Positions 16,068 to 25,027 of a stretch of DNA of 56,154 nucleotides are shown in pieces. A program made the translations under genes and the position numbers. Every line of letters starts with the position of its first letter. Position 1 is the stretch's first letter. Source of the DNA: Candidatus Methylomirabilis sp. (GTDB lineage Bacteria; Muiribacteriota; Ozemobacteria; Ozemobacterales; Ozemobacteraceae); assembly GCA_020722725.1 (NCBI GenBank), contig DYKG01000005.1, positions 53,931-110,084 on the forward strand. Reading direction: 5' to 3'. The notes under the pieces are model-generated. The model made no database searches. It worked only from the letters and a program-made list of their open reading frames with translations, and had not been told where the DNA came from.

Positions 16068-18992
16068 ATGAATCAGCAAAAATGGCAGAACTTTTTTTCG
16101 ATAAGAATTCTGTTTCTCTTTTTTGCCATTGTGGTATTGCCTCTGGGGGTAACCTGGCAGGCGATTAATTATATGATTAACGAGCAGTATCAGGCACGCA
16201 AAGATCTGCTCGAGCAGCAACTCGACCTGCAGACTGCCAGAATTCCCATTCTCGCCCGCGACGATTATCAGCTCAGAGATTTTTTCGACAGTTTTTTCAC
16301 CAGCGGCAAACTTCTTAAAAGCTCTCCCAAAGCCATTGCCAAGGTTCTTGACCGCATTGACAAAATTTATCCTGGCGGATTCAGATGGATTTTGTGGGAT
16401 CGAAAAGCTCAAATCATTCCAGTTGACAGCAAAACCATTCTCGAGGGCAAAAAATCATGGGAAGTGTTTTTTATCAACCTGATGAAAAGATTCAACGTTC
16501 TTGGCAACGCCGAGGTCTTTTCGGCCACCGACCATTTCAAAAGCCGCATGAGCTATTCTCTCGGGGTTTTGCAACGCGCCATCGGCCCTGACCACAAGGT
16601 TGAACATCTGTATTCCGCCAGAGAAAAAGTCGTCGAATTAAAATGGTTTGGTAAAGATTGTCTGGCCCATTGGAACATCGATGTCGTTTCGTATCAGTAT
16701 GAAAACGTTCCGAAAGAAATTCGTGGTGGCTGCCTGGCCATGGCCTTCAAAGATGCGCTTGGTGAAAACTTCTGGCTGAAGCGCATGTTGATCAGAAGAC
16801 CCAGACAAAAAAAAATATTGCCCTTCCCCATGGTTGCCATCAATTTGTCAGATCGAAAACCGCTGTATATCGAAGATTCCCTGAGATTTCCCGGCATTTC
16901 TCATGGCCTGATCAAGGCTTATATCGACCGCGACCGCAGCGTTTTTGAATACAACAATTACATGGTAAAAGCGGCAATTCATGAAGACAATTCAGCGCTG
17001 CGCATTTTTTCGCTGGTCGATTTGCGCAGGCTCAGACAAGAGCGCGACGAAAAAATAACCATTCTGACCGGTGCCATCATCGTGCTGTTCATCGTCGCAA
17101 TTTTCACCGCGTGGTTTTTACTGAATCGTGAACAATTTTCATTTTCGTTGCGGAAAAGAATAGCGATTCTCTTTCTGATCGCAGTGTTTCTGCCGGTTTT
17201 GAGCCTGGTCAGCATCGGTCGGGTATTTCTTGCCCACGAAGAAAACCGCCTGCATGAAACAGCATATCTTCGCATGAAATCGGGCCTTGAAGCTCTTGAA
17301 CTCAGATACAGGGATACACCTGAATTGCTTGAAAAAAATCTTTTTTCTGAAATTCAATCATTTCTCGGTTCTGGTTCCCTGAAAACTGAAATGCTGGCGC
17401 CGGCTCTTGAAAAGGCTGTTGATGCTGATCTGATCAAGAATTACATCGTCGGTGATATTAAAGGCAACTTTATTGTCGACAACTGGAAGGATATTCATCC
17501 GGCCATAAAAAATGCTTTGAAACTTTCAATCAAAAAATTGATTGAAGTTGAATTTGACATTAAAACTGCTAATAAATCGCTGATTTCTGAAGTTATCGAT
17601 GAAGAAATGGAAGGACTGCTAAGCGCGGTAAATGCATCTTTCGACCTTTCCCGCCCCAGTCATCTTCGCTACTACTGCTTTCAGGATTTTCACATGTATT
17701 TCATGTCGGGCTCAGTGCTGGTTAATAATCAACCACACGTATTGATCGTGCATATTCCCGACTATTTTCTTGAAAAACTGTTTGTCAGAAAAGAGTTTGC
17801 CCGCAATATCATGGCATCGGGCATGACAGATTCCGATGAATTTCATCTTCGTTCAGAGCTGTTCTTTTATTCAAGATTCAAAGCCAATGAACATCTGCCT
17901 GCGAAATCAGATTTGTTCGAAAAACTCGACCGAGATTTCAAGCGGTCATTTAACCTTAAAGTTCAGGAAAGCGGTCAAATAACCATTGAAGGCGAACCGT
18001 TTCTTTATCTTATTATGCCACTGCGCACCATGTTTCAGCAAAGCTACATTCCATGTATGCTCACGACAACGAAACAGATAGACCAGCGCTTAAACAGCCT
18101 GCGGCTTGCCATCTTTATTCTGGCAGCCTTCGCATCACTCGGCGCCGTGCTGCTTAGCATGATTCTGGCCGGCAGCCTGCTTGGCCCGATTCAGAGAATC
18201 GACAAAGCTGCCCAACTCGTCGGAAAGGGCGATCTGAGCGTATTTGTCCCCAGTCTGGGCAATGATGAACTGGGGCGCCTGAGCCGCACCTTCAACAACA
18301 TGGTCAAGGGTTTGCGTGAGCGTGAAAGAATGCAGGCTTACGTTTCGGATTCGGTGCTTGAAGCAGTGCAGGACGAGGCTGACCCGAATATCGGTGCCGG
18401 TAAAATCATTCAGGCCACCATTCTGTTTTCCGATATCCGTAATTTTACCGGGCTGACCGAGACCAACCGCCCGGAAAAGATCTTCGAACTGCTAAATGAG
18501 TTTCTCGGTGGGGTTGAACCCCTGATTCGTGAAAACCACGGGCGTGTCGATAAATTCATTGGTGATGCGGTAATGGCGGTTTTTCACCATGGCCACGGTG
18601 AAACCCACGCATTGAGCGCGGTTAATGCGGCGGTGGCCATGAAAAAATTCGTCAAGCATTTGAATTTAAAACGAAAAAAAGACGGTCTTTTCACCATCAA
18701 TATCGGTATCGGCATCAGCACCGGCATGGTATTGCTCGGCGATGTGGGCAGCAGCAGACGAAAAGACCTGACCGTAATCGGCGACGAAGTCAATCTGGCC
18801 GCCCGTCTTGAAACTGCATCGAAACATGGTCGCCATTCGCGCATCATTCTTTCGGGCAGTACTTATGATCTGATCAAAGACGGAATAGAAGTCGAAGAAA
18901 TGCCGTTCACCGAAATTCGCGGCAAGAAACAGGCCGTAAAAATATTCGAACTGGTAAAACTTCGCAACAGCAACCCGGCAGATTTGATATGA
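16068..18992 (+). CDS. Membrane class III adenylate cyclase with HAMP domain
   Basis: I use ATG 16068 (974 residues); no Shine-Dalgarno is visible. Order: a membrane helix (7-30), an extracytoplasmic region of about 290 residues, two close helices (330-387), a second extracytoplasmic region, a helix at 680-705, HAMP (IQRIDKAAQLVGKGDLSVF) and a class III cyclase domain (about 780-965). Both metal-binding Asp are present (ILFSDIRNFTGL and FIGDAVMAVF). The Lys of DKFIGD and the Thr of LTVIGDEVNLAARLE point to ATP rather than GTP as substrate. The Asn and Arg of NLAARLE are the transition-state residues. It should make cAMP in response to an external or envelope signal; the ligand is unknown. Confidence 0.92.
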   Translation: MNQQKWQNFFSIRILFLFFAIVVLPLGVTWQAINYMINEQYQARKDLLEQQLDLQTARIPILARDDYQLRDFFDSFFTSGKLLKSSPKAIAKVLDRIDKIYPGGFRWILWDRKAQIIPVDSKTILEGKKSWEVFFINLMKRFNVLGNAEVFSATDHFKSRMSYSLGVLQRAIGPDHKVEHLYSAREKVVELKWFGKDCLAHWNIDVVSYQYENVPKEIRGGCLAMAFKDALGENFWLKRMLIRRPRQKKILPFPMVAINLSDRKPLYIEDSLRFPGISHGLIKAYIDRDRSVFEYNNYMVKAAIHEDNSALRIFSLVDLRRLRQERDEKITILTGAIIVLFIVAIFTAWFLLNREQFSFSLRKRIAILFLIAVFLPVLSLVSIGRVFLAHEENRLHETAYLRMKSGLEALELRYRDTPELLEKNLFSEIQSFLGSGSLKTEMLAPALEKAVDADLIKNYIVGDIKGNFIVDNWKDIHPAIKNALKLSIKKLIEVEFDIKTANKSLISEVIDEEMEGLLSAVNASFDLSRPSHLRYYCFQDFHMYFMSGSVLVNNQPHVLIVHIPDYFLEKLFVRKEFARNIMASGMTDSDEFHLRSELFFYSRFKANEHLPAKSDLFEKLDRDFKRSFNLKVQESGQITIEGEPFLYLIMPLRTMFQQSYIPCMLTTTKQIDQRLNSLRLAIFILAAFASLGAVLLSMILAGSLLGPIQRIDKAAQLVGKGDLSVFVPSLGNDELGRLSRTFNNMVKGLRERERMQAYVSDSVLEAVQDEADPNIGAGKIIQATILFSDIRNFTGLTETNRPEKIFELLNEFLGGVEPLIRENHGRVDKFIGDAVMAVFHHGHGETHALSAVNAAVAMKKFVKHLNLKRKKDGLFTINIGIGISTGMVLLGDVGSSRRKDLTVIGDEVNLAARLETASKHGRHSRIILSGSTYDLIKDGIEVEEMPFTEIRGKKQAVKIFELVKLRNSNPADLI

Positions 18993-19204
18993 AACTTGCC
19001 CTCAGCTTTTTTTGCTGTGAGTCAGGATGATGGTATCGCATCATTATTCCCTCTACTTATTGCATTTCAAAATAGACGATTCTTTTTATCCTTTGTGGCT
19101 TTGTGCATTGGTGAGAACTTTTGGGGGGCAAGAAATCCGACAGTTCCTTTTCTTTTTCCATTTTCCGGGTTACCATGAAGGGCAAAGTCCGACGAGGAAT
19201 TTCG
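18993..19204. other. Intergenic stretch, weak hairpin and a degenerate repeat
   Basis: There is no gene here. ATGATG/CATCAT (19027-19044) gives a weak hairpin followed by TATT and may end the cyclase transcript. The string CCTTTGTGGCTTTGTGCATTGG (part of 19090-19112) is of the same kind as CTTTGTGTCCTTGGTGTCC near 6559, beside the broken antitoxin gene. I see no riboswitch consensus. Confidence 0.4.
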
Positions 19205-19546
19205 ATGTTTACATTAGAGAAAAAGAGTTTTGATAAGAATCTTGTCGTTAAAGTCGCGGGGTATTGCAGTCAAAATGCTGGTGATTCACTGCTAAAGATG
19301 GTTCAGGAAATTTTCGAAGCCGGTTTGGCAAAAAATCTTATTCTGGAGTTTTCTCAGTGCCACGGGGTAAACAGTCCAGGAGTCGCAAGAATTCTTGAAG
19401 CAACCGAGCAGGTAATCGAGGATTTTGGCGGAAAAGTCTATATCTGCGGCCTCGACAAGGTGAAAACTTCATTTTTTGAAATGGTTGGAGTACTTGAACT
19501 GGCAGAAGCATTTTCGACTGAAGAAGAAGCATTAAAGGCATTATAG
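19205..19546 (+). CDS. STAS-domain anti-sigma factor antagonist-like protein
   Basis: ATG 19205 follows GAGGAA (113 residues). The fold is a single STAS domain: MFTLEKKSFDKNLVVKVAG, then LILEFSQCHGVNSPGVARIL and GGKVYICGLDKVKTSFFEMV. In SpoIIAA/RsbV the phosphorylated Ser sits in D-S-(S/T)-G. Here the site reads N-S-P-G: the Ser is kept, but the Asp is Asn and a Pro follows. It could still be phosphorylated by a kinase and act as a partner-switch component, and a SpoIIE-type phosphatase is encoded at 26838. It lies 18 bases before the HEAT-repeat gene. Confidence 0.8.
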   Translation: MFTLEKKSFDKNLVVKVAGYCSQNAGDSLLKMVQEIFEAGLAKNLILEFSQCHGVNSPGVARILEATEQVIEDFGGKVYICGLDKVKTSFFEMVGVLELAEAFSTEEEALKAL

Positions 19547-19564
19547 GTTAACCGGAAAATATCG

Positions 19565-21967
19565 ATGGCAAATCTTGAGCGTTTAAATCAGGAATTGTCT
19601 GCGCCAATAGAATCGGTGAGAATTTTTGCCCTTGAAGACGTTCTAAAAACTGGTGGCGACGATAGAATTCTGGCACTGCTCAAGCAATTTCAAAAAAATG
19701 AAACGGATGAAGAATGTCTGCTGCTGTTTTCTTACGCCATCGACAAACTTGAAAACTCTCTTGCCCCGCAAAAAACAGCTGTTAAAGCCGGCTTAATTTC
19801 AAATGATTTTTTAATAAAATTCAGCCGACTTGATAATACTCAGAAGCTCAATCAGCTTAGCCAACTTTCGCGATCAGACTGCAAAAAGCTTGCAGTAAAT
19901 TGCCTCGAATTTCTGAAACATGAGAAGCATCCGGCAGTTTTAAGAAAACTGGTACTGACTTTTTGCCCTTTATCAGAGCAGCTTGACCTGAACCAACTTA
20001 AATCCTTTCTCAGCCATCCGGCAATCGGCGTAAGAATTGCGGCTCTGCAACTTCTTATTCAAAAAGCACCAGAAACCATTTTAAAAGCTCTGCCTAAACT
20101 TATCAGAAACCCCGATGCGAATCTACGCACCCTGGCAATCAGAGGCCTGGCCAGATTCGACCAGACAATAGCCCTGCGCTATTTTGACCATTTTCTTTTC
20201 AATGGCAGCGAATTTGAGAAGAAAGCCATTCTTGCCAACAGTATTTTTTTTGAATTTTCATTGATCAAGGAAAGCCTGTTAAGGTTTCTGATCCTTGAAA
20301 ACAAGTCTGATCTGCTCAACCCGACCTCTTTACTGTTGATCAACAACCCGGAAATGGAAATGATTAAAAAGCTCTGGCTCTATCTCGAAAAATGCGGGAA
20401 GGGTAAAAAAGAGTTCGTGACAGCGGTGATAAATGAATGTCTTAATCAGCTCCAGGCTTCTGCAGACAACTCACAGGACTGCCGAAAAGAATTCGAGCAG
20501 TGGAAAGAAAATATCATTCATACCCGCCAGGCAATGGCCGATGCAGGCGAGCTGATCGCATCAGACTTCTCCGACGAAGAGCTTATGGCAAGACTAAAAG
20601 ACAGCCTCGCCAATGCCGCATATCGACAGGCTTTTGAGCAGTTCGTAATTTTGAACGGGAACGAAAAAGCTGAAACCGCACTGGCACCGCTGCTAGAAAG
20701 CCCCGTGCCGCAAAAAAAACCTTCAGAGCCTGAAAAAATCGAAGTAATCCAGTCAGAGGCAAAAGAATTTCCCGCCGACTTTTCTCAACTTTCCGCTGAA
20801 GACAAGGCCCTGGTTATCCTCAATCTTTCCCCAAAAATCCTTGAAAAATCAGAAGATAAACTGAAACTCATTTTTTCTGAATCATTCGAAGAAAAGCCGG
20901 TTGTTCTGGCCATTTTAAAAGTTATTAAACGTCACCATCTGAATAACTTGATCGACCTTGGAAAAAGAGCCCTCAAACATGCTGAGCCAGCGATTGTGGG
21001 TGCGGCCATCGAGTTTCTCGCAACCATCGATACTGACTGGTTCTTTTCGATTGTGGGCAAATTCATCAAAAACAAAAACAAGTTGATAAAAAGATCCACG
21101 GTTAAAGCGCTGAAGGAAATTTCCCTTGATCTGGCGATTGCAGCCATCAATATGATGCTCAAAGGACGAAACCATCAGCAGACCCTCGATGCGCTCGTCT
21201 GCATGATCTATTTCGACTTCGGTTTCATAAGAAATCTGGTCAGAAATATTGCCCGCGAAACCGCCGACCCTGAAATATTCGACTCAGCCATGATTCTTTA
21301 TCAGAATAATCCTGAAATCGAAAACCTTTACGATCTTTATTTTCTTGAGAAAAAAGGCAAAACCGATTCATCGAGAAAAAAGGCCGGTGAAATCAGAAAA
21401 AACAACATCGATTTTCTTATGCAGATCAACAGTCTTGATCAGAAAAAAGTTACCGAACTGGAAAAAGAGTTTGCCGCAAAGCTGGCTGAAGAAGAGGCTA
21501 TGGCCGCCAAAGCCCGCGAATCTTACAGTTTCGACAACACCATCGACCTGCCGCCTCATAAAGAATTCTGGTTTTTTATTCTCGACAGCCTTTCTGATCT
21601 TCGTCACCAGTCCCTTGACCAGATTATCCAACATCTTATCAGCAAAGCCAGAAAACTCAGATATGTCGTTACCCTGTTTTTTGTATTTTTTCTGATCTGG
21701 TTTTTAGCTGCCAGACCCGGAACCAACCCGGAAAAAGCAACCAAAGCATCAGCCATCGTTTCCGAAACCATTATAATCTGCGGCAGGGTTAAAGAAATCA
21801 GTCCTGACAGACTGACTGTAGTTGTAGCTTCAGAAACGGTCTATCTGCTTAAGCCAATGCGCGGAAAATTCTCTGACAACTTCAAGCAGAATGAAAAAGT
21901 TATTCTGAAAATACGGCCAATTCGTCAAAGCTCCAATAATGAGATTCTGGCGGTCTGCCTTGATTGA
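19565..21967 (+). CDS. HEAT-repeat protein with C-terminal membrane helix
   Basis: The 800 residues are mostly paired helices of the HEAT type, for example LRTLAIRGLARFDQTIALRY, IGVRIAALQLLIQKAPE and IVGAAIEFLATIDTDWFFSI. The region 630-665 is charged and coiled-coil-like. One membrane helix follows near residue 700 (YVVTLFFVFFLIWFLAA), then a 90-residue C-terminal domain that would be outside the cytoplasm (IIICGRVKEISPDRLTVVVA). HEAT arrays are docking scaffolds. With the STAS gene 18 bases upstream and pseudopilin genes downstream, an adaptor at the membrane is plausible; the function is unknown. Confidence 0.75.
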   Translation: MANLERLNQELSAPIESVRIFALEDVLKTGGDDRILALLKQFQKNETDEECLLLFSYAIDKLENSLAPQKTAVKAGLISNDFLIKFSRLDNTQKLNQLSQLSRSDCKKLAVNCLEFLKHEKHPAVLRKLVLTFCPLSEQLDLNQLKSFLSHPAIGVRIAALQLLIQKAPETILKALPKLIRNPDANLRTLAIRGLARFDQTIALRYFDHFLFNGSEFEKKAILANSIFFEFSLIKESLLRFLILENKSDLLNPTSLLLINNPEMEMIKKLWLYLEKCGKGKKEFVTAVINECLNQLQASADNSQDCRKEFEQWKENIIHTRQAMADAGELIASDFSDEELMARLKDSLANAAYRQAFEQFVILNGNEKAETALAPLLESPVPQKKPSEPEKIEVIQSEAKEFPADFSQLSAEDKALVILNLSPKILEKSEDKLKLIFSESFEEKPVVLAILKVIKRHHLNNLIDLGKRALKHAEPAIVGAAIEFLATIDTDWFFSIVGKFIKNKNKLIKRSTVKALKEISLDLAIAAINMMLKGRNHQQTLDALVCMIYFDFGFIRNLVRNIARETADPEIFDSAMILYQNNPEIENLYDLYFLEKKGKTDSSRKKAGEIRKNNIDFLMQINSLDQKKVTELEKEFAAKLAEEEAMAAKARESYSFDNTIDLPPHKEFWFFILDSLSDLRHQSLDQIIQHLISKARKLRYVVTLFFVFFLIWFLAARPGTNPEKATKASAIVSETIIICGRVKEISPDRLTVVVASETVYLLKPMRGKFSDNFKQNEKVILKIRPIRQSSNNEILAVCLD

Positions 21968-22032
21968 ACATGCCTTTGCGAATTACCTGTAAATTTTGGT
22001 GATTTATTGCTAAATTGTCATGGGAGTTTGCA

Positions 22033-22101
22033 ATGAAGAGAAAAACTTTCAGAACCATCAGCCAGGCCAGCTGGATTTCAATAGCCCAAAATGCAAAATA
22101 G
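22033..22101 (+). CDS. Possible 22-codon leader peptide before pseudopilin cassette 2
   Basis: ATG 22033 follows GGGAG by 6 bases. The peptide MKRKTFRTISQASWISIAQN ends after AK at a TAG that overlaps the start of the next gene by 11 bases. The next gene itself has no Shine-Dalgarno, so termination-reinitiation coupling is plausible. It has no known homologue that I recognise. Confidence 0.35.
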   Translation: MKRKTFRTISQASWISIAQNAK

Positions 22102-23575
22102 ATTTTCCGGCGTCTTACAAAAGCGAGCCGGTTCGCTTTATTTACTGGTAGTTTTAATTATTGTCAGCATCTCAGTTCTGGCAGGAAAGTTTTTTCAGAT
22201 TTCCAGGCAACGGCAATCATCGAGTTTCAGGCTTGAGCAAAATCTGCTGGCAAGAGAAATTGCTGAATCGGCTCATAACGAAGCTTATGCCCAGATAGTA
22301 AATCAGACCACTGATCGTGAATCAGACCTGGCAAAATGGCTGGTGGCCAAAAACAACCATGAGGTTTATCAGCTGGATCTGCCATCTACCGAAAGCATAA
22401 AACAGCAACTGCTCAAACCCAATTTTTCGGCAGAAATAAAATGTGAATTGAAAAAGATCGACTTCCGCTCTAATTCACATGAGCTGATCGACTACACCCC
22501 CCCGGATCAGGGTCAGGGAACCCTGGCAATCAAAATTGAAATAGAAATTTTTCATGGGCTGATCAATGCGAGAAAACTTTTATCAGCATCGCTTACCATG
22601 CATCACGACTACCTGGTTGTGGCGATGGTCAGCCGGCGCAATAATTTTTCAGCCCGTACAGGTTATTCACAGAGTTTTCCTCTTGATTACTCGCTTTTAA
22701 TTAGAGATGGGCTGAAAGAGTCCAGAGAATATTCGGGTAAAGTTCCAGATGGGGAAAGAAAAATTCTGATTATTGACCAGAAAACGCTGACCCCGGATAA
22801 CTGCGGAAAAATTTGTTTTAGCGGCACAGATGCAGGCAATAGCCTGGCTGGCGACACACCCTCAGGGTATGTGGTTATTGATTACGGTCATGCCGATAAA
22901 ACCGGAATTTCTCCGGCTCCACGGCTGAACGCTTCACAACCGTTCAACCCCACACCTGGCAGTCTGAATTTACCCGTTCAGGAACTTCCAGCCCCGATAT
23001 TTTTCAATCGGCAGAATGGGCCAGTAAGCTTGTTCAGCACCGGAGCCAACGGTTTTCAGGCCTACGGCAATTTCGAACTCTGGAGCCGAAGAAGACTAAA
23101 GCGTGATGACCTGGTCAGACTCAGGATAATCGACTTTGACAAAAAAATCATCAGACCAAGAGGAATTATTCATACAGCTGAAACTGACGGCCTGACCTTT
23201 GAGGCAGGCGCATGGAAAATAGAAGGCTGCGGTGTATTGATTGCTCCAAAATTCAGTATTGCGGGGCCGATCAGCAAATCTACCGACAAGGATATGCTGG
23301 TATTGTTTGCCAGAAAAGAAGGCATTGAAGTAATTACCGATCAGCGAATCGAGTCGGCCCTTATCGCGGTAAACGATGACCTGACCGGTTGCGTAACCGT
23401 TCTCAAAAAGCTCGATCTTAAGGGCGCGATTATTGCCGACCGACTAAATCTGGCCCTGTGGAACCCTGGCAGCCATAAAATCGAATACGATCCCGCTTTC
23501 AAATTGAAAGACAAAGATGTCTATATCACCAGTCTATCAAGATGGACAACTTTTCAATCCTGGAAAATCAACTGA
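22091..23575 (+). CDS. PilX/GspK-like minor pseudopilin without Glu5 (cassette 2)
   Basis: The 494-residue protein has a basic leader ending KRAG, then SLYLLVVLIIVSISVLAGKF, a hydrophobic helix without Glu at position 5. The segment FRLEQNLLAREIAESAHNEA after it is typical of the helical spine of PilX/GspK proteins. The remaining about 420 residues form a large extracytoplasmic part I do not recognise, including a beta-rich stretch with NGFQAYGNFELWSRRRLKRDD. It starts the second three-gene prepilin cassette and abuts the next gene with no gap (stop at 23573-23575, start at 23576). Confidence 0.75.
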   Translation: MQNRFSGVLQKRAGSLYLLVVLIIVSISVLAGKFFQISRQRQSSSFRLEQNLLAREIAESAHNEAYAQIVNQTTDRESDLAKWLVAKNNHEVYQLDLPSTESIKQQLLKPNFSAEIKCELKKIDFRSNSHELIDYTPPDQGQGTLAIKIEIEIFHGLINARKLLSASLTMHHDYLVVAMVSRRNNFSARTGYSQSFPLDYSLLIRDGLKESREYSGKVPDGERKILIIDQKTLTPDNCGKICFSGTDAGNSLAGDTPSGYVVIDYGHADKTGISPAPRLNASQPFNPTPGSLNLPVQELPAPIFFNRQNGPVSLFSTGANGFQAYGNFELWSRRRLKRDDLVRLRIIDFDKKIIRPRGIIHTAETDGLTFEAGAWKIEGCGVLIAPKFSIAGPISKSTDKDMLVLFARKEGIEVITDQRIESALIAVNDDLTGCVTVLKKLDLKGAIIADRLNLALWNPGSHKIEYDPAFKLKDKDVYITSLSRWTTFQSWKIN

Positions 23576-24043
23576 ATGAAATTAAAAACATTTCGCGGCA
23601 TGTCATTGATTGAAGTTATGGTTGCGGTGCTGATTCTGTCGCTGATCAGCAGCGGCATTTTTTTATTGATCACCGGTGCGGGCAGAAGCTCAATGGATTC
23701 ATATTATGAGCATCTCGCACTTCAACTGGCCAAAGAATCCCTGGAAATATTCAGGGCTTTCGGCTATGAAAGGCTTCTGGTAGCCGATACTCATCCGATT
23801 GCCGATTATCAGATAAATCAATGGCAGAGCATTTCCAAATTCAGCCTTGAATCTGGCATCGACCGACCAGAAGAAACAGAATCATTTGAAAGATTCATTG
23901 AATTGCAAAAACAAGACAGATTACCGGTAAAAGGAATACTGGTAAAGATAACTATCAGACCCAAACCATCGGGAAAGGCTTACGCCTGCTCAAGTCGCCA
24001 TTCAATAGAACTTGCTGGTGTAATATGGGAGCAACCTCAATGA
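23576..24043 (+). CDS. Prepilin-like protein, PilV/GspI type (cassette 2, Gly at -1)
   Basis: This is a 155-residue prepilin: leader MKLKTFRG, mature start MSLIEVMVAVLILSLISSG, with Gly at -1, Met at +1 and Glu at +5. The E-V-M-V-A-V-L-I-L run and short length fit GspI/PilV minor pilins. Its start codon directly follows the previous stop, and its stop shares four bases (ATGA) with the next start, so all three genes of the cassette are translationally linked. Confidence 0.85.
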   Translation: MKLKTFRGMSLIEVMVAVLILSLISSGIFLLITGAGRSSMDSYYEHLALQLAKESLEIFRAFGYERLLVADTHPIADYQINQWQSISKFSLESGIDRPEETESFERFIELQKQDRLPVKGILVKITIRPKPSGKAYACSSRHSIELAGVIWEQPQ

Positions 24044-24765
24044 AAAAGCAGGCTTTTACCCTGGTTGAAATAATGGTCGTCGTCATAATTTCGGCTATTA
24101 CCATGGTGCCGGTTTATCTCATTTACCGCTCGGGAATGCGCAGTTCAATTTCAGGCATGGCAAGTCTCGAAATTCAGTCAGAAGGTGAAAAACTTCTGTT
24201 GCAGATCTATGATGACCTGAAAAACGCATGCCTGCCCTACGATGGCGAGCTTAAACTCAAATTTTCAGATCTGATAAAGGTTGAGCATATCGACACCAGT
24301 AGCCTTGCCGGACTGAATTATTCGTTTCACTCTTTTATGCGTGATGAGAACAAGCTTATCGGCTCTACTGGCAACGGCAAAGCTCTGAGGGCAACCAGAA
24401 AAATCAAATATTTAATTGAAAAAACCGATAACCCGAGACTGTTTGCCTTGTTCCGCTCAGAGCAGACAAAATCAGATGGGATCGTGAAAAGGCTTGTCAG
24501 CAACCGGGTGGCTTTTTTCCAGATTAATCCGGTAACTATACCGAGCAGGATCGATGACAGCAGTCAGTATTTCTGGCAGGTGACCATACAACTTGCAGAG
24601 CTGCCCGAAAGCCTGCCTGCCGGCACCTATGCAACCAACCGCTCGCTTGGTATTATAATTGCGGATTTTTACCAGATTGTTTCATGTGACTTTTTCAGCA
24701 ACGTTATTAATTTCCCACACGTCAACAGGAACTGGTATTCTGGCCTTGAAATGGTTGATCAATAA
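24040..24765 (+). CDS. Prepilin-like protein (cassette 2, Ala at -1)
   Basis: ATG 24040 has GGAG 8 bases upstream and overlaps the previous stop by four bases, so I prefer it over ATG 24025 (241 residues). The leader is only MKKQA, and the mature protein starts FTLVEIMVVVIISAITMV, with Ala at -1 and Glu at +5. The following LEIQSEGEKLLLQIYDDLKN fits GspJ-type pseudopilins. It is the last gene of cassette 2 and is followed by the sigma-factor promoter region. Confidence 0.85.
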   Translation: MKKQAFTLVEIMVVVIISAITMVPVYLIYRSGMRSSISGMASLEIQSEGEKLLLQIYDDLKNACLPYDGELKLKFSDLIKVEHIDTSSLAGLNYSFHSFMRDENKLIGSTGNGKALRATRKIKYLIEKTDNPRLFALFRSEQTKSDGIVKRLVSNRVAFFQINPVTIPSRIDDSSQYFWQVTIQLAELPESLPAGTYATNRSLGIIIADFYQIVSCDFFSNVINFPHVNRNWYSGLEMVDQ

Positions 24766-24788
24766 ACATATTTAAGATAAAACCAAAC

Positions 24789-24815
24789 AAGCTTTTTTAA
24801 ATTTTGTAACAAAAA
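24789..24815 (+). promoter_or_regulatory. Motif AAGCTT-N9-TTGTAACAAAA, also upstream of cassette 3
   Basis: AAGCTT, nine bases, then TTGTAACAAAA lies 33 bases upstream of the -35 box of the sigma operon. The same arrangement (same spacing) occurs on the minus strand at 31954-31978, upstream of the third pseudopilin cassette. It could be a shared activator site; its low complexity calls for caution. Confidence 0.35.
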
Positions 24816-24847
24816 AAATTTTTTTTCGTCTAGTAATTGAGTCGGTG

Positions 24848-24876
24848 TTGACATACGCTTGATTCATTACTATCCA
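24848..24876 (+). promoter_or_regulatory. Sigma-70-type promoter of the ECF sigma operon
   Basis: TTGACA at 24848-24853, a 17-base spacer, then TATCCA at 24871-24876. The -35 box is perfect and the spacing ideal. The start of transcription would fall near 24883, at the foot of the hairpin annotated next. Confidence 0.7.
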
Positions 24877-24882
24877 ATCCTC

Positions 24883-24925
24883 AGGAGATCGCCCAAGTGC
24901 TGACTGAAGCGATTCTCCTCTTTTT
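24883..24925 (+). terminator. Terminator-like hairpin at the start of the sigma-factor leader
   Basis: AGGAGATCGC (24883-24892) pairs with GCGATTCTCCT (24909-24919), with one unpaired base, followed by CTTTTT. It may end the upstream pilin transcript. Because it begins where the promoter would start transcription, it might instead cap and stabilise the new RNA or attenuate it. Confidence 0.55.
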
Positions 24926-24961
24926 AAGACTGGTGTTTTTTGTTGGTTAAAAGGAGTGGGA

Positions 24962-24997
24962 ATGACAAAATATTATAGTGCTTCGGTAAAAATTTAG
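24962..24997 (+). CDS. 11-codon ORF in frame with the sigma factor, ended by TAG
   Basis: ATG 24962 has a strong Shine-Dalgarno (AGGAGTGGG). It codes MTKYYSASVKI and then TAG at 24995. The sigma-factor frame continues in the same phase after that TAG with no other stop. It is either a leader peptide or the true start of the sigma gene interrupted by an amber codon. Confidence 0.5.
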   Translation: MTKYYSASVKI

Positions 24998-25027
24998 CAG
25001 ACGTTTTCTGTCGGTTTAGGGTTTGGG

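Noticed and set aside
19150..19204. GGGCAAAGTCCGACGAGG before the STAS gene as a c-di-GMP riboswitch
   Set aside because: Only fragments of the GEMM consensus are present and no paired stems could be drawn.
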